A DNA stretch of 64,000 bases from an uncultured Bacteroidales bacterium (lineage in GTDB: Bacteria > Bacteroidota > Bacteroidia > Bacteroidales > Paludibacteraceae): positions 17,322 to 81,321 of the forward strand of contig CAKZZM010000177.1 in assembly GCA_937885465.1 (NCBI GenBank), given 5' to 3'. This document shows, piece after piece, positions 17,442 to 24,973 of this stretch. Made by a program: the position numbers and the translations under genes. Position 1 is the stretch's first letter. Every line of letters begins with the position of its first letter. The notes under the pieces are model-generated. The model was not told the origin of the DNA and made no database searches. It saw only the letters and a program-made list of their open reading frames with translations.

Positions 17442-18782
17442 ATGGCAAATATTGTAGCCATCGTGGGGCGTCCCAATGTCGGGAAATCGACCCTTTTTAA
17501 CCGCCTTACGAAAACAAGGCGGGCTATTGTCAGCGCAGAGGCCGGCACTACACGCGATCGACAATATGGTCGCACAGTTTGGAACGGGCGAGAGTTCTCA
17601 ATCATCGACACAGGCGGCTGGGTCGTTAACTCCGATGATATCTTCGAGGGAGAGATCAACCGTCAAGTGAACACCGCCATCAACGAGGCGGATGTTGTGC
17701 TGCTCGTGGTGGATGTTAGAGAAGGCGTAACGCAGTTCGATATGGAAGTGGCACATCTGCTCAGGCAGGCTGAAAAACCAACGCTGCTCGCCGTCAACAA
17801 GATAGACACCTTCGATGAGCAGTACGGTGCGGCAGAGTTTTATAAACTCGGTCTTGGCGACCCCTTTATTCTCTCCGCCGTCAACGGTCTTGGCACCGGC
17901 GAACTGCTTGACGAGATTGTGGCACGGTTTAATAACAACAAAGACGAAGAGCCCGAAGACAATCTGCCGCGCTTCGCTATTGTCGGCAGACCTAATGCCG
18001 GCAAATCATCGCTACTAAACGCCCTTATAGGCGAGGAGAGAACCGTCGTTACTGACATAGCAGGAACGACGCGAGACTCTATCTACACCAAGTACAATAA
18101 GTTCGGCAAAGAGTTTTACCTTGTTGACACCGCCGGTATTCGCAAGAAAGCAAAGGTTACCGAAGACCTCGAATATTACTCCGTTGTGCGTTCAATCAGA
18201 GCAATAGAGAACGCCGATGTCTGCATTCTGATGCTCGATGCCACACGATGCTTTGATGAGCGTGACACCTTCATCGGTATTGCAGCACAAGACCTTTCCA
18301 TATTCTCCATCATTCAGAAAAACAAGAAAGGTCTTGTGGTGTGCGTCAATAAATGGGATTTGATAACGAGTAAAACCACGGCAGATATTAAGATGTTCGA
18401 GCGTAATATACGTGCTCGCCTTGCGCCATTCACCGACTTCCCTATCATCTTCACCTCTGCTGTTACCAAACAACGCATTTTCAAGATTATTGAAACGGCG
18501 TTGCAAGTGTATGACAACAAGCAACGCAAGATACCTACTGCCAAACTCAATGAGCGTTTTCTGCCTCTCATCGAAAACTACCCGCCACCGGCAAATAAGG
18601 GCAAGTACATAAAGATTAAATACTGCACCCAACTGCCGGACACGCAGGTGCCGTCATTCGTCTTTTTCGCAAACCTGCCGCAATATGTTAAGGAGCCGTA
18701 CCGCCGCTTCCTTGAAAACAAACTTCGCGAGTGGTGGAATTTCAACGGCACTCCCGTCAACATCTTCATCCGGCCGAAATAA
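17442..18782 (+). CDS. der: Ribosome-assembly GTPase Der (EngA)
   Basis: A 446-residue protein with two tandem GTPase domains and a C-terminal KH-like domain, needed for 50S subunit maturation. Domain 1 has GRPNVGKSTLFNRL, DTGG and NKID; domain 2 has GRPNAGKSSLLNAL, DTAGIRKKAKV and NKWD. The C-terminus reads YCTQLPDTQVPSFVFFAN and ends FNGTPVNIFIRPK, as expected. Nothing unusual is seen. Confidence 0.98.
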   Translation: MANIVAIVGRPNVGKSTLFNRLTKTRRAIVSAEAGTTRDRQYGRTVWNGREFSIIDTGGWVVNSDDIFEGEINRQVNTAINEADVVLLVVDVREGVTQFDMEVAHLLRQAEKPTLLAVNKIDTFDEQYGAAEFYKLGLGDPFILSAVNGLGTGELLDEIVARFNNNKDEEPEDNLPRFAIVGRPNAGKSSLLNALIGEERTVVTDIAGTTRDSIYTKYNKFGKEFYLVDTAGIRKKAKVTEDLEYYSVVRSIRAIENADVCILMLDATRCFDERDTFIGIAAQDLSIFSIIQKNKKGLVVCVNKWDLITSKTTADIKMFERNIRARLAPFTDFPIIFTSAVTKQRIFKIIETALQVYDNKQRKIPTAKLNERFLPLIENYPPPANKGKYIKIKYCTQLPDTQVPSFVFFANLPQYVKEPYRRFLENKLREWWNFNGTPVNIFIRPK

Positions 18783-18841
18783 TCTGCCTCTTACGGCACA
18801 ATGGTCTGACAATAAAGAGCAGTAGGGTTTCGCCCTATCTT

Positions 18842-19297
18842 CTAATTAATTCCGTAAAGGAAATCATAGAGCATTGCCCTTGTGATACCCTCTTTGGGTA
18901 TCACAAGGATGGTATCGTCGCCTGCTATTGTACCAAGGATATAATCTTTGCCTCTGTCGTCAATGTCATAGGCAACGGCATTGGCAAAGCCCGGTTTAGT
19001 CTTTACCACGCCAAACTGCCCGCAGAAATCAATCGAACGGATAGCAAGACGAGCAACATCGGAGTCTAAACCGAGTATCTTCTTCTCCACTACAGGATTG
19101 GTCGGGATTACATACTTGCTCGACCCGTTTGCCATCACTTTCTTCTCTGCACGCAGGTCACGCAGGTCACGCGAGAGCGTTGCTTGAGTGGTGAATATAC
19201 CTTGCTGCTTAAGAGCGTATGTCAATTGGTCTTGGTTAGTGATAACCTGAGCGTTAAGAACTTGCGCAATAGTGCGAAGACGTTGTTGCTTGTCCAT
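18842..19297 (-). CDS. argR: Arginine repressor ArgR
   Basis: A 151-residue hexameric regulator that senses arginine and controls arginine synthesis and breakdown genes. The N-terminal winged helix includes QLTYALKQQGIFTTQATLSRDLRDL; the C-terminal domain has GTIAGDDTILVIPKEG, which contains the arginine-binding GTIAGDDT motif. The gene lies downstream of two other minus-strand genes with copies of the palindromic repeat in between. Confidence 0.96.
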   Translation of the reverse strand: MDKQQRLRTIAQVLNAQVITNQDQLTYALKQQGIFTTQATLSRDLRDLRAEKKVMANGSSKYVIPTNPVVEKKILGLDSDVARLAIRSIDFCGQFGVVKTKPGFANAVAYDIDDRGKDYILGTIAGDDTILVIPKEGITRAMLYDFLYGIN

Positions 19298-19410
19298 TTT
19301 ATTAGTGGTATGTTGCTCGGCAAAGACTCCGAGAGTTAAACAGAATGATAATAGGATATGAAAAATCCTTATTTTCGCAAATCATCGGTACACGGGAGTG
19401 TACCTTTATT

Positions 19411-19462
19411 GAACGTTCGGAGACGTTCCCCGCAACCAGAACGTTCGGAGACGTTCCACACT
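19411..19462 (-). repeat. Interspersed palindromic repeat, two copies
   Basis: Cores at 19411-19428 and 19439-19456 (unit to 19462), both minus orientation, 28 bases apart, in the spacer between argR and the EF-hand-like gene. Confidence 0.9.
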
Positions 19463-19470
19463 CCTTGATA

Positions 19471-21717
19471 TTATTCGGCGGCTGCCGGCTCTTCAGGCAC
19501 TTCCATAGTTGCCGCTTCCTCTTCAGTTGCTGATGCCTGTTCTTCTATCACTACCTCCTCTTCGGCAGGTTTATTGAAGCACGGCAGCGGCGAACGGAAG
19601 CCTGCCCAAGCACATAGGTTGGCGAGCCATAATCCGCATACTATCACTGCGATGCTAACGATGCCTATCAACCATTTTTTCCAAGCGGGCATACCCTTCT
19701 CTGCAAATGGGTCGGCAATCTTAACGAGAGGATAATGAACCTCATCGGTCAGCGTCGCACCAAATGGGATATTAACGAGCGACTGAGCATTGACAGCCCA
19801 TCCGTTGGCATTCAAGAGCGGAGCTATATTACGCTTGCGCAGTTTGAGCCATGCCATAATCATACTCGGACCGGAAATGAGAAGAAGCAGTACTACGAAG
19901 AACACTATCCAATGCCACCAAGCAGTGAAGGAGCCAAAGAAATCGGCGAGTGCAGCCCCAATCAGTCCTAATGCCATACCGATGGCAGCGAAGATACCTG
20001 CGAACTTAGCTATATCGAACGAAGGCTTCACTGCGGGTGCCTCACCTTCCGCAGGCACCTTTGCATCTGCCATCTTAGCCGTAGTATCAGCCATTATCTG
20101 CGCATCCTTCTCGGCAGCACGCTTATTAATAAGGTCCTCAGCCCACTTTGCCATACGGCGATAAGGCGACCAGAACGCCTGCTTAATTGAGATAGGATTA
20201 TCTATAATCTTCGTTACGACAGCATCGTAGTCTAATCCGTTGCGATCGTAGAAGATGCAGTTCTTGCCCACAAAGAGGTCGCCCGTTTCGCCCATAGTCA
20301 TCGCGGCTACTATCTCTATCGGGGCGGGGGCACCCTTAGCGGTGCAGGTGCAATAGATAAGATACATACCCGATGTCGGTGCCATTGAAGCCTGCGCTCC
20401 CGGGTTAGTAACACGCATACAGAGGTGACACGCTCTTTGATCAATAATCAGTGTACCCGCTTGGAAGATTGCCTTCACATCCTGATCCTTATCATAGAAG
20501 TCTTGCAGGGTGATATAGTTGCGGAGCAGGGTATAGAAGTCGCGATGCAGGTGCGTCAGTTTGTCAACCGCGGTAATACCGTTTGCTTCTTCTTCAAGGG
20601 CCTTATCTTGGGCTACAAGGTCAAGCAACGCCTGCTTCTTATCGGCTTTGAGCATCTCATTAACCTTGTCTATGCCAAGGCTCTCAACGGTTGCCCCTGC
20701 CTTCGCGCCGAGCCATGCCTTATATTCTGCCACCTTTGCCCCTATCTCATCCCATTCCGCCTCTGTGAGCGACTTTTTCTTCTTATCGACTGCTATACTT
20801 ATTAACTTACTGAACTGTGCATCCCACGCGGGGTTAACCGGTGCAGTAAGGTCTAACTCTGCCTTGCCAGTTATACGCTGCAACGGATAAGAGGCTATCT
20901 CATCGTTCTTATCCGTAAGGTTATCGGCAGATATGGCTTCAATGCGACTCACCTGCACATCAAGCGCAGCAGTGCTCTCTGCGTTGAAAGCGGCAAGACG
21001 GCTACGAAGGAAGAAGTCCTTAACCTTTGCATCAAGCGCATCGTGCAGTTCTAAGACATTAGCGGTATCCTCTGCGAATACCATTTTGGGCTTTGCCTCT
21101 TGCCATGCCTTATAGTCTGCAAGGGCTGCATAAAAAGCCTCAATCTGATCCCCCGTCACACCCTTATCACCGCTGCGGTCGTCCGCTCCGCCCGTCGCCG
21201 CTATCGCAGCCGCGATAACTTCCTTCTCTTCAGCCGCATCGGTAGAGTTCTCTGTAATTATACCGTCACCATTGAAACGAGTCTTGGCAAAGATAGCGAT
21301 ACTATCGCTTGTATCAACAACGGAAATCGACTCAGCCTCTTTGCCTAAGTTCTTCAAAATCTGCACAGCGGAAACATATAGTTTCTTGCCCGTCTCATTC
21401 TCCTGATTGATATCGGCAAGAGCAATGCTGTCACTACCTTGAAGCAGTATATCCGGATTAACGACAGCATCCGTCAACCAGTTGGCGGTCGCTACTACAT
21501 CGCCTATATGAATCTTACCATCGGCATCGTTATCCGCGTAAGCAAGACTCTTACTGTCAATCTCAAGACCCGATACAGGGCAACTGAGTACCGTCCACAT
21601 CTTCTGGTCAAGTTCGCCCAAATGACGCAGATCTTCACCCGACTGAATTTTCACACGAGTTGAACCTCCGATATTTTGGAAAGTCCACTTGTAATCTGTT
21701 TTTTTGAAAAGTTGCAT
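19471..21717 (-). CDS. Large conserved membrane protein with EF-hand-like motifs, function unknown
   Basis: A 748-residue protein with no secretion signal. The start (MQLFKKTDYKWTFQNIGGST) and the following DLRHLGELDQKMWTVLSCPV match a Bacteroidales family I recognise only as uncharacterised. Two Asp-rich loops, DNDADGKIHIGD near residue 62 and FNGDGIITEN near residue 153, look like EF-hand or dockerin-type calcium loops. The middle is helical and charged. Near the C-terminus there are three hydrophobic segments (FAGIFAAIGMALGLIGAAL, WIVFFVVLLLLISGPSMIM, WLIGIVSIAVIVCGLWLANL) and then a Glu/Ala-rich tail. It follows the nucleosidase-like gene by 39 bases, so they may be co-transcribed. I do not assign a function. 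Confidence 0.8.
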   Translation of the reverse strand: MQLFKKTDYKWTFQNIGGSTRVKIQSGEDLRHLGELDQKMWTVLSCPVSGLEIDSKSLAYADNDADGKIHIGDVVATANWLTDAVVNPDILLQGSDSIALADINQENETGKKLYVSAVQILKNLGKEAESISVVDTSDSIAIFAKTRFNGDGIITENSTDAAEEKEVIAAAIAATGGADDRSGDKGVTGDQIEAFYAALADYKAWQEAKPKMVFAEDTANVLELHDALDAKVKDFFLRSRLAAFNAESTAALDVQVSRIEAISADNLTDKNDEIASYPLQRITGKAELDLTAPVNPAWDAQFSKLISIAVDKKKKSLTEAEWDEIGAKVAEYKAWLGAKAGATVESLGIDKVNEMLKADKKQALLDLVAQDKALEEEANGITAVDKLTHLHRDFYTLLRNYITLQDFYDKDQDVKAIFQAGTLIIDQRACHLCMRVTNPGAQASMAPTSGMYLIYCTCTAKGAPAPIEIVAAMTMGETGDLFVGKNCIFYDRNGLDYDAVVTKIIDNPISIKQAFWSPYRRMAKWAEDLINKRAAEKDAQIMADTTAKMADAKVPAEGEAPAVKPSFDIAKFAGIFAAIGMALGLIGAALADFFGSFTAWWHWIVFFVVLLLLISGPSMIMAWLKLRKRNIAPLLNANGWAVNAQSLVNIPFGATLTDEVHYPLVKIADPFAEKGMPAWKKWLIGIVSIAVIVCGLWLANLCAWAGFRSPLPCFNKPAEEEVVIEEQASATEEEAATMEVPEEPAAAE

Positions 21718-21756
21718 AATTAAGTGGTAAATTGTAAATGATACATAGTAAATATC

Positions 21757-22230
21757 CTACACGCCTTGTCCTACTTTCCTGTAATCGTGTAGGGAGAGGT
21801 TGTCGCTCACATATTTTATCGACCTCACCTGCTTGAAGCCCATTCCGAGGATAAAGGCCAATTCCATATCGAAGACGCAATCTTTGTAATCCGACTGCAG
21901 ACAAAAGTCCACACCCGTGTAGCAAATCGCTTTCTTCATCTCAGAGAACATAATACCCTCAGAACCGGCAAGTTTATATTCGGGTTCAGGATAACTGACA
22001 TTAGGGTGATTGAGTCTTGACTCAGTAACCTCCACAAGGGTGCCAATTTCGAAATTGGCACTACCTGCATAACCAATATTGACAAGAGGCGTGTCTAACG
22101 GTATATTACGCAAAGCACGAAGCACATTAAGCGCCCCGACACCCGTTACGATAACCTCTTCGTTAGAAAACTCCGGCAAATACTGCTCGATAAGTTTCTT
22201 TTCCTGCTCTTCTGCTATAAGTACTTTCAT
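21757..22230 (-). CDS. Short nucleoside phosphorylase-superfamily protein
   Basis: A 157-residue protein counted from the ATG at 22230 (MKVLIAEEQEKKL); the open frame continues upstream only because it reads through the repeat array. The motifs VTGVGALNVLRAL and LVNIGYAGSANFEIGTLVEV, and a late FDMELAFILGMG with VSDNL, match the MTA/SAH-nucleosidase and purine phosphorylase fold, including the purine-site Glu-Met-Glu-like region. It is shorter than MTA/SAH nucleosidase (about 230 residues), so it may be a trimmed family that hydrolyses a nucleoside. Substrate unknown. Confidence 0.75.
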   Translation of the reverse strand: MKVLIAEEQEKKLIEQYLPEFSNEEVIVTGVGALNVLRALRNIPLDTPLVNIGYAGSANFEIGTLVEVTESRLNHPNVSYPEPEYKLAGSEGIMFSEMKKAICYTGVDFCLQSDYKDCVFDMELAFILGMGFKQVRSIKYVSDNLSLHDYRKVGQGV

Positions 22231-22255
22231 AATTCTATATAACAAAATTTCTAAT

Positions 22256-22366
22256 AGTGGTGAACGTCTCCGAACGTTCACTATAGTGGCGAACGTCACC
22301 GAACGTTCACTATAGTGGCGAACGTCTCCGAACGTTCACTATAGTGGCGAACGTCTCCGAACGTTC
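22256..22366 (+). repeat. Four tandem copies of the palindromic repeat at exact 29-base period
   Basis: Copies start at 22256, 22285, 22314 and 22343. Each has core GAACGTCTCCGAACGTTC (one copy has CACC in the middle) with linkers built on CTAT. The array lies between the predicted promoter and the start codon of the nucleosidase-like gene. There are no unique spacers, so it is not a CRISPR. Confidence 0.95.
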
Positions 22367-22381
22367 ACTACTAAACGACTG

Positions 22382-22412
22382 CAAAATTATTTTTTTTATT
22401 TCATTTATGCAA
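22382..22412 (-). promoter_or_regulatory. Predicted promoter of the nucleosidase-like gene
   Basis: Minus-strand TAATTTTG (complement of 22382-22389) and TTG (complement of 22410-22412) are 20 bases apart. Its transcript would carry the four-copy repeat array in a leader of about 145 bases. Confidence 0.6.
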
Positions 22413-22481
22413 TAATATGATGCATTTTCAACGAAAAATCTAAAAATTTTGCATAATATTCAATAAATTTGAATAACACTC

Positions 22482-22512
22482 TTGCATATATAAGAGAAAA
22501 TGAGTAACTTTG
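22482..22512 (+). promoter_or_regulatory. Predicted rpsA promoter
   Basis: TTG at 22482-22484 and TAACTTTG at 22505-22512, spaced by 20 bases; a leader of about 60 bases follows. Confidence 0.65.
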
Positions 22513-22579
22513 CAAGCTTTTTACTTAAGAAAAAGCACGACTATTATTGTTTAACCCTTAAAGAAATTGATTTTCCGCT

Positions 22580-24349
22580 ATGGCAGAAAACATTGAACTC
22601 CAGAACTTCGACTGGGAGGCCTACGAGAATGGTATTGACACCCAAGTAGGCAAAACAAAAGAAGAAATGACTCAAATGTACGACAACACTCTCAACTCCG
22701 TTAAGGCAGGCGAGGTGGTAAAAGGTGTCGTAAAAGCAATTAACAAACGCGAAGTTATCGTATCTGTCGGCTTCAAGAGCGATGCTGTCGTTCCCGCATC
22801 CGAATTCCGCTACAATGAAGACTTGAAGGTCGGCGACGAGGTAGAGGTTTATGTAGAGACACCCGAAGACAAGAAAGGTCAGATTGTTCTCTCACACAAG
22901 CAGGCTCTCGCCGTTAAGAGTTGGGACCGTGTCAACGAGGCAATGGCTAACGATGAGATCGTCAAAGGTTACATTAAGTGCAAGACTAAAGGTGGTATGA
23001 TCGTTGATGTACTTGGTACAGAAGCCTTCCTGCCCGGCTCGCAGATTGATGTTAAGCCTATCCGCGACTATGATGTATTCGTTGGCAAGACTATGGAATT
23101 CAAGATTGTCAAGATCAACCAAGAGTTCCGCAATGTCGTTGTCTCTCACAAGGCTCTCATCGAAGCCGAACTTGAGGCACAGAAGCGTGAGATCGTCAGC
23201 AAATTGGAGAAAGGTCAGGTACTCGAAGGAACAGTTAAGAATATCACTTCTTACGGCGTATTCATCGACCTTGGCGGCGTGGACGGTCTTATCCATATCA
23301 CCGACCTCAGCTGGGGCAGAATCAGCGATCCGAAGACTATCGTTCAACTCGACCAGAAGATCAATGTTGTTATCCTTGACTTCGACGAGGAGAAGAAGCG
23401 TATCGCTCTCGGCTTGAAGCAACTCACTCCTCACCCATGGGACACTCTCGACCAGAATCTTAAGGTTGGTGACCATGTTAAGGGTGTTGTGGCAGTTATC
23501 GCTGATTACGGAGCATTCGTAGAAGTAGCACCCGGCGTTGAAGGTCTTATCCATATCAGCGAGATGTCATGGAGCCAGCACCTGCGTTCTGCAAGCGACT
23601 ACCTCAAGGTCGGTCAGGAAGTAGAGGCTGTTATCCTTACTCTCGACCGCGACGACCGCAAGATGTCGCTCGGTTTGAAGCAACTCAAACCCGACCCATG
23701 GGGGACAATCGAAGATAAGTATCCTGTCGGCTCAAAGCACACAGCACGCGTTCGTAACTTTACTAACTTCGGCATTTTCGTTGAGTTAGAAGAAGGCGTT
23801 GACGGGCTTATTCACATCAGCGACCTCAGTTGGACAAAGAAGATCAAACACCCGAACGAGTTCACCTCTATTGGTGCTAATATGGATGTTATCGTTCTTG
23901 AAATAGACAAGGAGAATCGTCGCTTGTCGCTCGGTCACAAGCAACTGGAGGATAACCCATGGGAGGCTCTCGAAGCCAAATATCCTATCGACAGCATTGC
24001 TGACGGAACTATTATCTCAGTCTCTGACAAGGGTGCCGTAGTTCGCATAGAAGAGGGTGTTGAAGGCTTCTGCTCTGCTCGCCATCTCCTCACTGAGGAC
24101 AAGTCGCCGATTGCAGTTGACCAGGTATTACCTTTCAAGATTCTTGAGTTCAACCGCGATGCAAAGCGCATCCTTCTCTCACACCTCCGCACCTGGGAAG
24201 CTCCGAAAGAAGAAGAGGCTGCTAAGGTTGCTAAGAAGGCTGCCAAGAAAGAGGCCGCTCCGCAACAGGCTCCGATGGAGAAGACTACCCTCGGTGACCT
24301 CTCTGCTCTCGCACAACTGAAAGCAGAAATGGACGCAGAGAAAAAGTAA
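22580..24349 (+). CDS. rpsA: 30S ribosomal protein S1
   Basis: A 589-residue protein with six S1 RNA-binding domains. Domain starts are visible as GEVVKGVVKAINKREVIVSV, EIVKGYIKCKTKGGMIVDVL, VLEGTVKNITSYGVFIDLGG, VKGVVAVIADYGAFVEVAPG, HTARVRNFTNFGIFVELEEG and ADGTIISVSDKGAVVRIEEG. S1 brings mRNA to the small subunit. The Lys/Ala-rich tail after domain six is common in Bacteroidetes. A strong consensus promoter precedes it and a hairpin terminator follows at 24518. Confidence 0.98.
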   Translation: MAENIELQNFDWEAYENGIDTQVGKTKEEMTQMYDNTLNSVKAGEVVKGVVKAINKREVIVSVGFKSDAVVPASEFRYNEDLKVGDEVEVYVETPEDKKGQIVLSHKQALAVKSWDRVNEAMANDEIVKGYIKCKTKGGMIVDVLGTEAFLPGSQIDVKPIRDYDVFVGKTMEFKIVKINQEFRNVVVSHKALIEAELEAQKREIVSKLEKGQVLEGTVKNITSYGVFIDLGGVDGLIHITDLSWGRISDPKTIVQLDQKINVVILDFDEEKKRIALGLKQLTPHPWDTLDQNLKVGDHVKGVVAVIADYGAFVEVAPGVEGLIHISEMSWSQHLRSASDYLKVGQEVEAVILTLDRDDRKMSLGLKQLKPDPWGTIEDKYPVGSKHTARVRNFTNFGIFVELEEGVDGLIHISDLSWTKKIKHPNEFTSIGANMDVIVLEIDKENRRLSLGHKQLEDNPWEALEAKYPIDSIADGTIISVSDKGAVVRIEEGVEGFCSARHLLTEDKSPIAVDQVLPFKILEFNRDAKRILLSHLRTWEAPKEEEAAKVAKKAAKKEAAPQQAPMEKTTLGDLSALAQLKAEMDAEKK

Positions 24350-24351
24350 AG

Positions 24352-24405
24352 AGCAGAGAACATCTCCGAATGTTCATACTTAGTGGAGAACATCTCCGAA
24401 CGTTC
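24352..24405 (+). repeat. Interspersed palindromic repeat, two copies
   Basis: Units at 24352-24375 and 24382-24405 (cores with CATCTCCGAA), 30 bases apart, begin 3 bases after the rpsA stop codon, inside its 3' untranslated region. Confidence 0.9.
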
Positions 24406-24425
24406 ATACTTATTGAAAGGGCATT

Positions 24426-24480
24426 GAACATTTAAAGAGCATTTAAACAGCGTTGAAACAGCGTTTAAACAGCGTTGAAA
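24426..24480 (+). repeat. Five 11-base repeats, AT-rich, about one per helical turn
   Basis: Consecutive units GAACATTTAAA, GAGCATTTAAA, CAGCGTTGAAA, CAGCGTTTAAA and CAGCGTTGAAA. The period nearly equals one DNA turn and the A/T tracts are in phase, which could bend DNA. A related sequence occurs inverted at 41073-41091. Confidence 0.85.
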
Positions 24481-24517
24481 AGTCCTTAAAATAGGCGAAT
24501 AAGCGCGATTATAGAAA

Positions 24518-24550
24518 ATGAGCAACGGATAACTTCCGCTGCTCATTTTT
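24518..24550 (+). terminator. Rho-independent terminator after rpsA
   Basis: ATGAGCAACGG (24518-24528) pairs with CCGCTGCTCAT (24536-24546) with one mismatch, a 7-base loop and a run of T. Confidence 0.8.
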
Positions 24551-24593
24551 ATACATTTACTACCCTTGCATCCGAATTTCAATCAACAACGAT

Positions 24594-24806
24594 ATGGCAA
24601 TGGAAAAAGCGTACAAAAAACGCATTGCAGACATCATCTTAGAGCGCCGTTTACAAGGCAAAGGTACAATCTTGATAGAAAGTCCCAAATGGTGTGGCAA
24701 TGACGCCATCAACCAAGCTGCCAAGACTCTGCAGAAATTAGCAGGAAGGATAGACGACACCAAACCGCTAAACGCTTTTGTCAACTACACTCTCGACAAC
24801 CAATAA
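24594..24806 (+). pseudogene. Internally deleted relic of a DUF4143 AAA ATPase (70 codons)
   Basis: The first 35 residues (for example AYKKRIADIILERRLQGKG then ILIESPKWCG) match the start of a DUF4143 ATPase up to the middle of its P-loop, where the family continues Lys-Thr-Thr. Here the text jumps to NDAINQAAKTLQKLAGRID, which resembles the C-terminal stretch of the same family (typically EAAKNLKKLADKID). So about 300 central residues seem deleted in frame, leaving an open frame without nucleotide-binding or nuclease-like function. The match is from memory of the family, not an alignment. It could be an expressed small protein, since it has an ATG, a weak promoter-like TACCCTTG at 24561-24568 and a terminator downstream. 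An intact relative of the family lies at 55234-56364. Confidence 0.65.
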
Positions 24807-24852
24807 ACACCCATTCAGACGCGGACAAACAACGACGTTTACACCCGCTTAT

Positions 24853-24884
24853 AGAGTCATAGCGCACTATGGCTCTGTTTTTTT
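24853..24884 (+). terminator. Rho-independent terminator before the PUL
   Basis: AGAGTCATAG (24853-24862) pairs with CTATGGCTCT (24867-24876; one G-T wobble) around a 4-base loop, followed by seven T at 24878-24884. Confidence 0.85.
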
Positions 24885-24919
24885 ATCAAATAACAAACCT
24901 ATATTACCAAATAACAAAC
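24884..24919 (+). promoter_or_regulatory. Candidate operator: 15-base direct repeat, 21-base period
   Basis: TATCAAATAACAAAC (24884-24898) and TACCAAATAACAAAC (24905-24919) differ at one base and lie exactly 21 bases (two helical turns) apart. They end 21 bases before the -7 box of the first PUL gene. AraC-type domains commonly bind direct repeats at this distance, and such a domain ends the PUL regulator at 46641. A related CAAACCTATNTTA occurs at 24894-24906 and at 41053-41065, upstream of the gene at 41138. Confidence 0.6.
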
Positions 24920-24940
24920 GTCTTACTTACAAATTTGCAG

Positions 24941-24948
24941 TACCTTTG
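24941..24948 (+). promoter_or_regulatory. Predicted -7 box of the PUL promoter
   Basis: TACCTTTG lies 25 bases before the start codon of the first PUL gene. The -33 region is a poor match, as expected for a promoter that needs an activator. Confidence 0.55.
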
Positions 24949-24973
24949 CATAGTCGTAAAATCTGATACTGCA

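Noticed and set aside
22231..22299. Longer N-terminus for the nucleosidase-like gene
   Set aside because: The added residues are translated repeat sequence; the ATG at 22230 gives the natural beta-strand start of the fold.
22256..22366. Possible CRISPR array (four regular repeats)
   Set aside because: The period of 29 bases is filled almost wholly by the repeat itself; linkers are the same few bases, not unique spacers, and no cas gene is near.
24594..24806. Intact antitoxin-like small gene
   Set aside because: Both halves are better explained as the two ends of a DUF4143 ATPase; no toxin partner lies adjacent.
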